DNA from: Compostibacter hankyongensis
Lineage (GTDB): Bacteria > Bacteroidota > Bacteroidia > Chitinophagales > Chitinophagaceae
Assembly: GCF_039541075.1 (NCBI RefSeq)
Contig: NZ_BAABFN010000002.1
Location: forward strand, 496,001-560,000
Reading direction: 5' to 3'
Length of the DNA stretch: 64,000 bases
Shown here: positions 45,310 through 54,477 of the stretch, piece after piece
Layout: every line of letters begins with the position of its first letter
Numbering within the stretch: position 1 is the first letter of the stretch
Translations under genes and position numbers: made by a program
The notes under the pieces: model-generated
What the model saw: the letters and a program-made list of their open reading frames with translations, nothing else
The model's database searches: none
Told to the model about the DNA's origin: nothing

Positions 45310-46478
45310 TACTTTTTCTTCTTTTTAAATACCCAATGCAGGCTGGTCATGGTGATGGAAAAGCTTCTGGCCTCCGCCGGGGAAAGCTTCAGCTTGCCAC
45401 CATCCCAACGGCCCGCAGAAGCCTGATATTCGATCGCGTCATCTTCCCGGTTGGTGAAGAACCAGACGGTCTGCCCGGCATGCGGAATACGGAAAGAACG
45501 GATCAGTCCCATACTGTCCTTTCCGGGCCGGATCAGCTCATATACATCCGTGCCATTGAGGGTGTAATGAAATTCGGGATAGCGGTCAACCAGCCGGTAC
45601 CCTTTGTACCTGGCCTCCGGAACAGCCGCATCTGCACCCCACCGGATGGGAAAGTCGGTATTGTCCCGAAAGAAAATATCGCCGAGGATCTTTGCAGAGG
45701 CATTGAAATGACCCTTCCATAAATCAGACATGTCAAGAAATCCTCCCTTCCATGCAAACTGCAGCCGGCAGGCCGTTTCGTCCCAGCAGTAGGATATCTC
45801 CCCGGGCAGACATACGGCAACGGAGGCCGGGCTGGCCCCCTCGAGGTAAGCATTGTACAGATAAGGGGGTGTGAGCGCATACGGATGCGGGCTTGCCTCC
45901 GGCTGGTGCTGATGATGTTCCTGCTCACTCCCTCCGGCTTCCCTGTCGTTTCTGCGTGATTCCGGGATATTCATATCCCCGCTGATGTCCGGAAGGGCAT
46001 TCTCACGGGTGACGTACATGGCGCCGTACATCACGAAACCGTGGCCGGGATACGTGCAGACATACGGATAGACGCCGGGTTTATCCGGTGCGGTGAAAGT
46101 AGCGGACTTCGTCTGACCGGGCGATACGAGGGGGATCGACCACAATACGGCGTCCAGGGGAGGGGTATAGTTCAGCTCCGGTCCCTTTTCGGCCAGCTTC
46201 AGGGCGGCGTTGACCACATCCAGCCGGGACCCCGGCCGGGTGACGAGCAGATTATGGCTCATATCGCTCACGTTGTGCAGGTTGATCCTGACTTTTGCCC
46301 CCGGCTTCACTTTAAACCGGACCACATCATACTGCAGCTCATTGGTGGCTTTTATATCGACAGTGAAAACGGTATGATCACCGCAACCGGCCAGGAGCAG
46401 GACGATGAGGGACAGGGCAATCCATATACAGGGACCGGTGAAGATATGCCTTTCCGTTAGGTAACATCTTATTGACAT
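45309..46478 (-). CDS. Blue-copper (azurin/plastocyanin-type) lipoprotein with unknown C-terminal domain
   Basis: A 389-residue lipoprotein (lipobox LLLAGC, Cys32). Residues about 38-156 form a cupredoxin: His75 in MSHNLLV, Cys141, His146 and Met150 in CTYPGHGFVM have exactly the azurin ligand spacing (Cys-5-His-4-Met), so a type 1 copper site is expected. A His/Glu/Gln-rich linker (about 160-200) leads to a second domain (about 200-380) with YCWDETACRLQFAWKGGFLDMSDLW that I do not recognise. The protein would shuttle electrons in the periplasm between the downstream dehydrogenases and the respiratory chain. Gene 27 bp after the amidohydrolase and overlapping the next by one base. Confidence 0.85.
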   Translation of the reverse strand: MSIRCYLTERHIFTGPCIWIALSLIVLLLAGCGDHTVFTVDIKATNELQYDVVRFKVKPGAKVRINLHNVSDMSHNLLVTRPGSRLDVVNAALKLAEKGPELNYTPPLDAVLWSIPLVSPGQTKSATFTAPDKPGVYPYVCTYPGHGFVMYGAMYVTRENALPDISGDMNIPESRRNDREAGGSEQEHHQHQPEASPHPYALTPPYLYNAYLEGASPASVAVCLPGEISYCWDETACRLQFAWKGGFLDMSDLWKGHFNASAKILGDIFFRDNTDFPIRWGADAAVPEARYKGYRLVDRYPEFHYTLNGTDVYELIRPGKDSMGLIRSFRIPHAGQTVWFFTNREDDAIEYQASAGRWDGGKLKLSPAEARSFSITMTSLHWVFKKKKK

Positions 46479-46505
46479 GCAATTTGGGGTTGAACGATGA
46501 CCGGT

Positions 46506-47312
46506 CTATAGTTTCAGCATTTTTCGGGCATTCCCTGACCTCAGGAGCGATTTGACCGCTTCGCCCGCCTCGTTTTCCCGCAGGGCGGCGATCCGCAGCT
46601 GTCCGGTGAGATAATCCAGTATCGGGGAATGCGTTCCGAAAGCGAACTTATCCGTTCCGTAACTCCTGAGCAGCGACCCCAGATCGGTAAGCGTCCTGCC
46701 GGACGTATCCATGAGCACATTCATCTTCTTGAACGATGCATTATCCTCTTTATTCAGGTCCAGGCCGTTGGCAACGTTCAATATCATATATTTCGCATCG
46801 GGGACGGCTTTCATGATCGGAAAGATATTCTTCAGCGTCCATTCCTTTTTGGGCGTTCCTACCACATAGTCGATATCCATCCAGGACCGCTGACGACTGT
46901 CCACCATACGGAAATTAAAGGCCATTACCATGTCCATATCCCGGGCCCGCTTCGCCAGCTCTACAAGGGCAGGATCGGTGATGTCATAGTCGTGATACTT
47001 GGGATAGAGCCGGATGCCCTTCATCCCCAGCTTGTTTTTACACTCCTCCATATCCTTCTGCCAGCCTGCATAAATGGGGTTGATGACGGCAAAGGGTATA
47101 AACCGGTCGCCGAACCGCCTGTTCGATCTTATTTCGTTATACAGCTCGAGATTAGCCGACTGGGTATTTTTATAAAATATTCCGTTCAGGTTGCTGATCA
47201 CGGAAATATCGACGCCATAGGTGTTCATCCGGTTCAGCAATGCCTCGCAGGTATTGTACTTCAGCTGCATGAACGGCCAGTGCCCGGTATAGGCGTTTAT
47301 ATCAATCCACAT
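46506..47312 (-). CDS. Amidohydrolase-family TIM-barrel protein lacking the HxH motif
   Basis: A 268-residue protein of the amidohydrolase 2 type (metal-dependent TIM barrel). It starts MWIDINAYTGHWPF, so the first-strand Asp-x-His-x-His metal motif reads Asp4-Ile-Asn6-Ala-Tyr8. Later strands keep family features such as RFIPFAVINPIYAG, MKGIRLYPKYHDY (residues near 95-107), ILNVANG and KFAFGTHSPILDY. No signal peptide is visible, unlike its upstream neighbour. It overlaps that gene by 11 bp, so the two are translationally coupled and probably work together, perhaps as a pair in which one subunit is regulatory or uses a different metal arrangement. Confidence 0.78.
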   Translation of the reverse strand: MWIDINAYTGHWPFMQLKYNTCEALLNRMNTYGVDISVISNLNGIFYKNTQSANLELYNEIRSNRRFGDRFIPFAVINPIYAGWQKDMEECKNKLGMKGIRLYPKYHDYDITDPALVELAKRARDMDMVMAFNFRMVDSRQRSWMDIDYVVGTPKKEWTLKNIFPIMKAVPDAKYMILNVANGLDLNKEDNASFKKMNVLMDTSGRTLTDLGSLLRSYGTDKFAFGTHSPILDYLTGQLRIAALRENEAGEAVKSLLRSGNARKMLKL

Positions 47313-48246
47313 TTCTGCCTCCTTTTCTTAAAAGGTTATTATAGTTTTCGAAAAACACCTTACGTTTCTGGACCTCGGTGAGATTGGATGCCAGTATCTT
47401 GCCTACGCTCTGGTAATAACAATTGTCCGATGCAAAGAACAACCGGTCCTCTCCCAGGTGCCCGACGGCAAAGTCGATCATGTTCTCGGCGTTATTGCTG
47501 CCCGAAGTATCCACATAGATGTTGGGATGATCGCGGAACAGCTTACATTCATATTCCCAGTCGCCTCCCCCGCCGATATGGGCATACTGAAACACCCCCT
47601 CCGGGTACCGCTTGGCAATATCCACAAAGTCTTCGGGTATGGACGTGTTCGGCGCCTTGTAGCCGTTATATTTTTTCATACGGTATCCCCCTACGCCGAG
47701 CTGGCATTCCGCATGCGAGAAGATGATCATCTTCAGATCGATGAGCTTTTCGATGATCGGGAAATATAAGGGGTTGTTGATCTTTTCCTGGTAATACAAT
47801 TCTCCCGGTCCGATCATGCCCGCATCCATGCAGCGTTTTATTTCTTCCAGCGATTCCTTGCGGTATTCGGGATTCAGCACGAAGCCGCCCAGAAGATGGT
47901 CGGGGTATTTTTTTATGGCTTTTATCGTCAGATCGTTGTACTTCCTGAATTGTTCCGGTGTACCGGGAAATATGCTTAAATACCGGGAGATGACCTGCTT
48001 TTCGATGCCCAGCCGCTCGCCGAAGTCCAGCTGGGTGCCGGGACTGTCGTCCGTGAAATAAATATGGGCATGGGCATCGATCTTCCGGTATTTCATCGTC
48101 TCCTTCATGATATCGTACTTATCGGGAGGTCTGGTCGCTGCTTCAGCTGAGCGGCTCATGCCTTTGAGACGATTTCCGATCAGCACACCGGCTGCCGTGG
48201 CGGCGGTATGGGCAACAAATTTTCTGCGGTTTATCTGGTTTGACAT
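47302..48246 (-). CDS. Tat-exported amidohydrolase (amidohydrolase 2 family)
   Basis: A 314-residue metal-dependent hydrolase. The N-terminus NRRKFVAHTAATAAGVLIG is a twin-arginine signal, so the folded enzyme is exported to the periplasm. The barrel begins KIDAHAHIYF with the metal ligands His59 and His61, and continues with GGFVLNPEYRKESLEEIKRCMDAG, IIFSHAECQLG (a third His), FQYAHIGGGGDWE and LFFASDNCYYQS (the C-terminal Asp of the site). The family includes decarboxylases and hydrolases of small cyclic acids. Sits 17 bp after the DegT-type gene. Confidence 0.85.
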   Translation of the reverse strand: MSNQINRRKFVAHTAATAAGVLIGNRLKGMSRSAEAATRPPDKYDIMKETMKYRKIDAHAHIYFTDDSPGTQLDFGERLGIEKQVISRYLSIFPGTPEQFRKYNDLTIKAIKKYPDHLLGGFVLNPEYRKESLEEIKRCMDAGMIGPGELYYQEKINNPLYFPIIEKLIDLKMIIFSHAECQLGVGGYRMKKYNGYKAPNTSIPEDFVDIAKRYPEGVFQYAHIGGGGDWEYECKLFRDHPNIYVDTSGSNNAENMIDFAVGHLGEDRLFFASDNCYYQSVGKILASNLTEVQKRKVFFENYNNLLRKGGRNVD

Positions 48247-48263
48247 AATAAGCTACGTTCGGA

Positions 48264-49634
48264 TTATGGATTCTTTATCAGGGCATTTCTGTTTTCGTAT
48301 ACCTTCATGATCGCATTGACGATGTTATCCATCTCGTCTTTTCCGGCGAGCAGCGTGCCGGAACCCCAGAAGGAAACCATGGTCTCATCCGAGATACGGT
48401 CGCAGTTCGGCAGATGCATGCCTTCCTTATATTCTTTCAGACGGGCGGCAGTATACATCTTCTGATAGCTTTCAAGTCCGAGAATATGATCTATCCAGGG
48501 TTCACGGTGCAGGCCGGTACGGATATAGGAGCCGAGGGATACGCCTTCGGCCGCCACCGCCTTCAGGAAAAGGCTGCGGGCTGCGCCGTTGAAATGATCC
48601 TTGTGATAGGTCATGCCGAAATGGTAATACGCTCCGCTCTCGGTGCCCGGATAATGTTTTTGGGGAACCAGTCCCGGAAGGTCTTTCAGCTTGTCGCGGA
48701 GGTAGTTGGCATTTTCATTGCGGATGCGGAAGCGCTCCCGGATACCCGGAAACTGACCCATCAGCACCGCGCCTTCAAATTCATTCATCCTGTATTTTGG
48801 TCCTATGGTCTCGTTGCTTCCCTTTCTGGATGTGCCGTGATTCTGGACGGTATAGCATTCATCCATCAGCGCCTGGTCGTTTCCGACCACTGCTCCCCCT
48901 TCGCCACAGGCGACCGGCTTGCTGGCCTGGAAGCTGAAGCAGCCCAGATCGCCTATCGTTCCGAGTCCTTTGCCCTGATAGCGCGCCAGGTGGGACTGGC
49001 AGGCATCTTCTATTACTTTAAGGCCATGCTTCCGGGCTATCGCCATAATGTGTTCCATATCGGCGGCCACGCCGAAAATATGGACCGGCATGATGGCCCG
49101 GGTATTGCTGTTGATCCTTTTCTCGACCTCATCCGGATCCAGCTGATAGGAATCGGGATCTACATCAACCATTACCGGAAGCGCCCGGCTGGTCAGTATG
49201 GAGGATATGGTACCCATATCGGTATACGGGGAAGTGATCACCTCGTCGCCCGGCCCGATACCCAGCGCCTCCACGCAGGTGCTCAGCGCCTGCGTGCCCG
49301 AACCGGTGGCCACACAGTAGCCGGTTCCGATCAGGGCGGCGAATTCCTTTTCAAAAGAGGGAACCGTTCCATTCGCAGCTTGAACACGGCTCCATATACG
49401 GCTCTTCGTCGTCTTTACCACCGTATCTACAAGATGATCGTCCACATAAGGCCATGGCGGTCCTATCGGGCCTGCCCGGCGGACCGGCTCCCCGCCCAGC
49501 AGGGCCAGCTTGCCCTGCCGGCGGTTCAGGATGGTGACCGATCCCAGCACCTGAAGAGGACCGGCGGCCGTGGCCAGGGAAGCGCCTGCCACGCCGGTAA
49601 TGAATTTACGCCTGGAGAGCGCTTTCTTTTTCAT
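48264..49634 (-). CDS. Tat-exported DegT/DnrJ/EryC1/StrS-type aminotransferase homologue
   Basis: A 456-residue PLP enzyme of the sugar-aminotransferase family preceded by a twin-arginine signal (SRRKFITGVAGASLATAAG, residues 7-25). The catalytic core is intact: IEDACQSHLA with the PLP-contacting Asp210, and GCFSFQASKPVACGEGGAV with the Schiff-base Lys239. Family members normally act in the cytoplasm on nucleotide sugars, so an exported copy is unusual. It could act on a free sugar or amino sugar in the periplasm, or have become a dehydratase or a binding protein. It lies 24 bp after SusD and 17 bp before the amidohydrolase. Confidence 0.88.
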   Translation of the reverse strand: MKKKALSRRKFITGVAGASLATAAGPLQVLGSVTILNRRQGKLALLGGEPVRRAGPIGPPWPYVDDHLVDTVVKTTKSRIWSRVQAANGTVPSFEKEFAALIGTGYCVATGSGTQALSTCVEALGIGPGDEVITSPYTDMGTISSILTSRALPVMVDVDPDSYQLDPDEVEKRINSNTRAIMPVHIFGVAADMEHIMAIARKHGLKVIEDACQSHLARYQGKGLGTIGDLGCFSFQASKPVACGEGGAVVGNDQALMDECYTVQNHGTSRKGSNETIGPKYRMNEFEGAVLMGQFPGIRERFRIRNENANYLRDKLKDLPGLVPQKHYPGTESGAYYHFGMTYHKDHFNGAARSLFLKAVAAEGVSLGSYIRTGLHREPWIDHILGLESYQKMYTAARLKEYKEGMHLPNCDRISDETMVSFWGSGTLLAGKDEMDNIVNAIMKVYENRNALIKNP

Positions 49635-49658
49635 ATCATATAGATTTTGGAAACAAGA

Positions 49659-51140
49659 TCAGTATCCTTCGTTCTGGACCAGCACACCGGGATCGGCGAG
49701 CTGGATCTGCTCATAAGGAATAGGAAAATATTTCATGTAGGGCTTGGCAGAGATGGGCACCGTCACCGCACCCTCTCCGGTGGCGGAGCTGTAATCGCCC
49801 TTGATCCCCTGCAAAGCGGTGGTAAACCTTCCCGTGCGCACCAGATCAAACCAGCGGTTGTTTTCCACGGCGAGCTCCAGCCTCCGTTCCAGCAGGAGCT
49901 TATCATAAAACGTTTCCTGGGTAGAAATATCGGCCAGCGTATAGTCATGTGAGGTATTTCCAAAGGCCCGCTCCCTGACCTTGTTGATCTGCTTCAGCGC
50001 CGCATCGGGCTGGTTCAGGTTATACAGCACCTCCGCATCCAGCAATATCATGTCGGCCAGGCGAAGCAGGGGGATGTCCAGTCCGGAATTATTGGGATCG
50101 GAAGGAACGACCCATTTGTTGAAGTAGGGGAACCAGATGGGCGCATCATTCGGCTTGTGCGCATAAGGCAGCCACTCTTCCTGGATGGTTACGGGGAGAC
50201 GGGTATCTCCATCTACAAATTCCTTCCGGAGATCCCAGGTGGGCCGGCCTACCCTGTTCCCGTTGGTGATGGTCTGGAATATTCCGCCGAGCGGAGCCAG
50301 ATCATAGGTCAGGGTTTGCGCGTTGGTTCCCGCCACATAAGGAACGGAATATATGGCTTCCTTGTTCTGCTCTGTCTCTAACCTGAAAAGATCGGCGTAG
50401 TGGGATACCAGGCTGTAATCGAATTCGCTGAAAAGCTGATCCAGGTATTTTTTTGCGTTGTCCCAGTCTTTAAGATATACATAGACCTTGGCCAGCAGCG
50501 CCACCGCCGCACCTTTGGAAGCCCGGCCCCAGGGAGTGGCGTCCGGCTGCGGCAGCGTGTTTACTGCTGTGTCCAGGTCTTTGATAATAAGGCTGTAAAT
50601 TTCCTGCTCAGTGGCGCGGGGCACCTTCTTGGACTCTTCGACCGTGATGATGCTGGTAACGGCGGGTACGCCTCCGAAAATACGTACCAGGTCAAAATAG
50701 AACATGGCCCTCAGGAAACGTGCCTCACCGGTATACTGTTCCTTCTCCGAACCGGCATAGTTGACCGGCTTATCGATGTTGGCCAGCACCAGGTTGGCCC
50801 GGAAAATCCCGTTGTACGTGGTTTTCCAGAAGCTGTTCAGCTTATCGTTCTGCGGACTTACCGTGAGCGTGCTGATCTCATCCATTCCGGGAGCCGTTGC
50901 AAAATAAGCGGCCCACATATTGCCGGACGGGATCTCCATCAGCGTATAGTCGGTCGGCACCCGGGATTGCAGGCTGTTGTATATCCCGAGTACGGCCAGG
51001 TCGATATCCTTTGCAGAACCAAAGGTATTGTCTGTGGTCTGGATCGAATCGGGAACGGGATGCAGCAGCTCTTTCTCGCAGGAGCCCAGCAACAGCGCTG
51101 AAAACAATAAACCTGCGATATAAAAATTAATTCTGGACAT
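49659..51140 (-). CDS. SusD/RagB-family lipoprotein (third pair)
   Basis: A 493-residue surface lipoprotein with lipobox LLLGSC (Cys21). SusD landmarks: AKDIDLAVLGIYNSLQ, YTGEARFLRAMFYFDLVRIFGGVPAV, GRASKGAAVALLAKVYVYL, LLRLADMILLDAEVLYNLNQ, LLLERRLELAVENNRWFDLVRTG and the closing KYFPIPYEQIQLADPG. It follows the susC gene by 28 bp and heads the enzyme genes of the operon. It captures the substrate at the surface for the transporter. Confidence 0.95.
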   Translation of the reverse strand: MSRINFYIAGLLFSALLLGSCEKELLHPVPDSIQTTDNTFGSAKDIDLAVLGIYNSLQSRVPTDYTLMEIPSGNMWAAYFATAPGMDEISTLTVSPQNDKLNSFWKTTYNGIFRANLVLANIDKPVNYAGSEKEQYTGEARFLRAMFYFDLVRIFGGVPAVTSIITVEESKKVPRATEQEIYSLIIKDLDTAVNTLPQPDATPWGRASKGAAVALLAKVYVYLKDWDNAKKYLDQLFSEFDYSLVSHYADLFRLETEQNKEAIYSVPYVAGTNAQTLTYDLAPLGGIFQTITNGNRVGRPTWDLRKEFVDGDTRLPVTIQEEWLPYAHKPNDAPIWFPYFNKWVVPSDPNNSGLDIPLLRLADMILLDAEVLYNLNQPDAALKQINKVRERAFGNTSHDYTLADISTQETFYDKLLLERRLELAVENNRWFDLVRTGRFTTALQGIKGDYSSATGEGAVTVPISAKPYMKYFPIPYEQIQLADPGVLVQNEGY

Positions 51141-51168
51141 CGTTTTTAGTTTTTTATTACACTAATAG

Positions 51169-54100
51169 TCAGAATCCGACATTAACACCGAGTACAATGG
51201 TCCGGTTGATGGGCTCCGAGCCAAAGTTTACACCCGGCGTGCTGTTTATACCTGATATATCGCCTTGCGTGGTGCCCTCGGGATTATAGGCATGATTATC
51301 CTTGTTCTTGATGATCAGCAGATTGCCTACGGAGACATATACCCTCAGACTTTTGATGCCTTTCCGGCCGACCAGGTCAGATAGGTTATATCCCAGGTTC
51401 ACATTCCGGATGTTGACGAAGGAAGCATCCTCTATATAATAATCGGTATTGGTGTTGTAGCCAAACAATTGGGAAAGCGCCGCCGCGGGGGTCATGCCAT
51501 CTCCCGGATCATCTTCCGACCACCATTGGTTCTCGACGACGGAACGGCGCATGGCGCCCAGCGTATTCCCCTGGTAATACTGGCTTTCCGCATTGAATAT
51601 CTTGGCGCCCAGGGAGGCCTGTATTGCAATGCTCAGATCAAATTTTCTCCAGTAAAAATCATTGGCCATGCCCAGCTGCATTTTGGGCTGAAAGTTTCCC
51701 AATACCACCCTGTCGTGATCCGTATCGATCTTTCCATCCCCGTTCACATCCTTTATGATCGGGTTGCCCGGCTTGGTGCCTGCCAGGTGCGGAAGCTTAT
51801 CGATCTGCTCCTGATTCTGAAACACCCCGATCATCTTATAGCCGTAATAGGAGAACATCGGAACCCCTTTTCTCAGCAGGAAGCCCATGGACCATAATTC
51901 GTTGATCCGCTCATCCACCCCGCCCAGGTCGACCACCTCATTTTTGTTATGGGAAAAGTTAAAGGCCGTATTCCATTTAAATTCTCCGGTCAGGTTCCTC
52001 GTATTGATTTCCACATCTACACCGTGGTTCCGGACCACGCCGATATTCTGTATGGTATTGGTGAACCCGGTAATGGCGGGTATGTTCACATTGTACAGCA
52101 TACCGTCCGTACGCTTATCATAGTAATCGAAATTGATGTTCAGCCGGTTGTCGAACATGCCCAGCTCAAGGCCCAGGTCGTATCCCTTCACCTTTTCCCA
52201 GGACAGCAGCGGGTTTTCTATCGTGGTCTGGGCGATCCCGTTCACGGTCTGGTTATCGGGTGAATAAACGACGTTGCCTACCGCGCCCAGATACTGGAAG
52301 TCGCCGATGTTGAAATTACCGGTCACCCCGTAGCTGGCGCGTAACTTCAGCTCGCTGACCGCCTTAACGGACTGCATGAAGTTCTCATTGGAAACGCGCC
52401 AAGCGGCCGACGCCGAAGGGAAATAGCCCCACTTGTTCTTTGAGCCGAAGCGGGAGCTTCCGTCGCTCCGGAAAGAGGCGGCAAGCAGGTATTTTTCCTT
52501 GTAGGCGTAATTCACGCGGGCAAAATAAGAGATCAGCCCCCATTTCGACTTGGTCTGGGTTGAAGCGGAGGGATTGATGATGGCATTATTCAGCGTTTCG
52601 ATGATATCGTTGTTAAATGAATTGTTGACCGCAGCCATCGAGATGTTCTGGGAAGAATTCCGCTGATAGGAGGCGCCCAATATACCTTCGATGTCGTGCA
52701 CATCGTTTATCGTTTTATTATAGCTCAGCACGTTTTCGTTGATCAGGTTGATGCTTTGCGTCTGGCCCAGGCTGCCGGTTACCGTTTCCTGCACGTCCCC
52801 GATACCGCTGTGAAAATTGTTGGTCGTGCTGTATCCGATATCCGTTCCCACGGAGGATTTCAGGCTCAGCCCTTCCATCAGGTTAAAGTTGATAAAGGCC
52901 CTGCCGATATTTGAAAAGGCATTTACATAGTTCTTTGTACCGTAGAGGAAGGTATAGGGGCTGGCCTGACCCGAATGGCCGGTAGGGATATAATCAAATG
53001 TTCTGGGGTATTTTCCGTTGAGCTTGTCGGGGCTGACGAAGGGAGGATATTTTACCAGGCTGACCATGTTGCTGCCTGCGATCCGCCGTTTTGAAAAGTA
53101 GGGATTCAGCTCCATACCCAGACTGACCACCTTATTGATCCTGACGTCCAGGTTGGCCCTGAAGCTGTAGGTCTGGTAAAATGCAGTTTTTATTGCCCCC
53201 TCTTCATTCTCGTAGGTTCCCGAAACATAATATCTTACATTTTCGGTGCCGCCTTTCACGGAAAGGTTGTAGCTCTGTATGGGCGCGGTCTGTGTTATTT
53301 CATCCTGCCATATGGTCTGGGGCAGCTCTTTGGTGAGCGGGTTTACCTGATAGGTCGTGGGGCGACGCGGATCGCCGAACATGGGAATAGAGACGTCCCC
53401 GCCGTTCCAGGCAAATTCCCGGTTCTGGTACTTGACCAGGTAATCGTACCATTCGTCGCCGGTCAGCCAGTCATGGAATACCATGGGCTTTGCAAAACCG
53501 TAATAAGCATTCAGACTGAGCGCCGGTTTGCCCGTCGATCCCCTTTTGGTGGTGATCAGGATCACCCCGCCGGCCCCGCGGGAGCCATAGATAGCGGCCG
53601 AGGAGGCATCTTTCAGCACCTCCACCGATTCCACATCATTCATATCCAGCTGGCCCAGGCTGCCGCCCGGAAAGCCGTCGATCACGATCAGCGGAGCGTT
53701 GCCGCCGCTGATGGATCCCTGCCCCCTTATGCTTACGGTAGGGGCCGCTCCGGGGATATTGCGGTCTGTGGATATATTAACCCCGGCCAGCCGGCCGGCC
53801 AGGGCGGTTTCAATGCGGGTAGCGGGAACCTGGTCCAGCTTCTCATTCTGGATCTTTGAAATGGAAGCCGTGACGGAGCTCCTTTTCTGGGTGCCGTACC
53901 CGATCACGACCAGCTGATCAAGCGCCGAAACCGTCGTCTCCAGGCTGACGTCTATCTGAGTCCGGCCGCCAACAGAAACCATCTCCCTCCGGAATCCGGT
54001 ATAGGAAAAGGAGAGCGAATCCGCTGCGGACACGCCGGACAGCGCATAATGTCCTTTGTTATCAGTGGTGGTGTTGAGGGACTTCCCTTTGACCAGGACG

Positions 54101-54246
54101 GTGACACCCGGCAGTGGCTCATTTTCCGAAGCCGACCGGACCGTGCCGGAGACGCTTTGCGCCCGGGCTGCGTTGAGGGATAGAAAGAGCAGGCAGGCGG
54201 GCAAAGCCGCCCAAAGCCCTTTGGATGGAAAAGCGAAAATGCTCAT
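51169..54246 (-). CDS. SusC-family TonB-dependent transporter (third pair)
   Basis: A 1025-residue outer-membrane porin with signal peptide to about ARAQ (30), a carboxypeptidase-regulatory-like domain (SVSGTVRSASENEPLPGVTV), the box QLVVIGYGTQKRSSVTASI, VEVLKDASSAAIYGSRGAGGVILITTK and a barrel ending in Phe. First gene of the eight-gene minus-strand operon. Its leader of about 225 bases carries a LacI-type palindrome and a hairpin; the promoter is at 54478-54509. Confidence 0.95.
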   Translation of the reverse strand: MSIFAFPSKGLWAALPACLLFLSLNAARAQSVSGTVRSASENEPLPGVTVLVKGKSLNTTTDNKGHYALSGVSAADSLSFSYTGFRREMVSVGGRTQIDVSLETTVSALDQLVVIGYGTQKRSSVTASISKIQNEKLDQVPATRIETALAGRLAGVNISTDRNIPGAAPTVSIRGQGSISGGNAPLIVIDGFPGGSLGQLDMNDVESVEVLKDASSAAIYGSRGAGGVILITTKRGSTGKPALSLNAYYGFAKPMVFHDWLTGDEWYDYLVKYQNREFAWNGGDVSIPMFGDPRRPTTYQVNPLTKELPQTIWQDEITQTAPIQSYNLSVKGGTENVRYYVSGTYENEEGAIKTAFYQTYSFRANLDVRINKVVSLGMELNPYFSKRRIAGSNMVSLVKYPPFVSPDKLNGKYPRTFDYIPTGHSGQASPYTFLYGTKNYVNAFSNIGRAFINFNLMEGLSLKSSVGTDIGYSTTNNFHSGIGDVQETVTGSLGQTQSINLINENVLSYNKTINDVHDIEGILGASYQRNSSQNISMAAVNNSFNNDIIETLNNAIINPSASTQTKSKWGLISYFARVNYAYKEKYLLAASFRSDGSSRFGSKNKWGYFPSASAAWRVSNENFMQSVKAVSELKLRASYGVTGNFNIGDFQYLGAVGNVVYSPDNQTVNGIAQTTIENPLLSWEKVKGYDLGLELGMFDNRLNINFDYYDKRTDGMLYNVNIPAITGFTNTIQNIGVVRNHGVDVEINTRNLTGEFKWNTAFNFSHNKNEVVDLGGVDERINELWSMGFLLRKGVPMFSYYGYKMIGVFQNQEQIDKLPHLAGTKPGNPIIKDVNGDGKIDTDHDRVVLGNFQPKMQLGMANDFYWRKFDLSIAIQASLGAKIFNAESQYYQGNTLGAMRRSVVENQWWSEDDPGDGMTPAAALSQLFGYNTNTDYYIEDASFVNIRNVNLGYNLSDLVGRKGIKSLRVYVSVGNLLIIKNKDNHAYNPEGTTQGDISGINSTPGVNFGSEPINRTIVLGVNVGF

Positions 54247-54279
54247 AACGGAAGATATTTAGACTTAAAGAACTTGCTT

Positions 54280-54297
54280 AAGGTCCCTGAAGACCTT
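54280..54297 (-). promoter_or_regulatory. Leader hairpin before susC
   Basis: AAGGTC and GACCTT pair across a 6-base loop in the predicted 5' leader of the third susC gene, 34 bases before its start codon. No T run follows, so it is not an obvious terminator; it could influence translation or stability. Confidence 0.3.
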
Positions 54298-54373
54298 ATT
54301 ATATATTGGGGGAAGAAACGCGGATCCTGGTTTTGCCGCCTGCTGTTCAATACTTCTCCAGCCCGTTCTAAAA

Positions 54374-54389
54374 ACGGTAACGTTACCGT
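54374..54389. promoter_or_regulatory. 16-bp palindrome, LacI-family operator candidate
   Basis: ACGGTAACGTTACCGT is a perfect 16-bp palindrome with the central CG step and the GTAACGTTAC core that LacI/GalR-family repressors recognise. It lies between the predicted promoter of the susC operon and the start codon, about 85 bases into the transcript, where a bound repressor could block elongation. No LacI gene is in this window. Confidence 0.6.
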
Positions 54390-54477
54390 AACTGTGAGAG
54401 GCGATATCTTATCTTCTGTTCTTTACTTGATCCTCGGCTAATTTTGGAAAGATAACTTAATGGGTACGTACACGAAC

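Noticed and set aside
40678..54246. HTCS or ECF-sigma control of the third SusC/SusD operon
   Set aside because: No regulator gene lies next to it; the visible signals are a standard promoter and a LacI-type palindrome.
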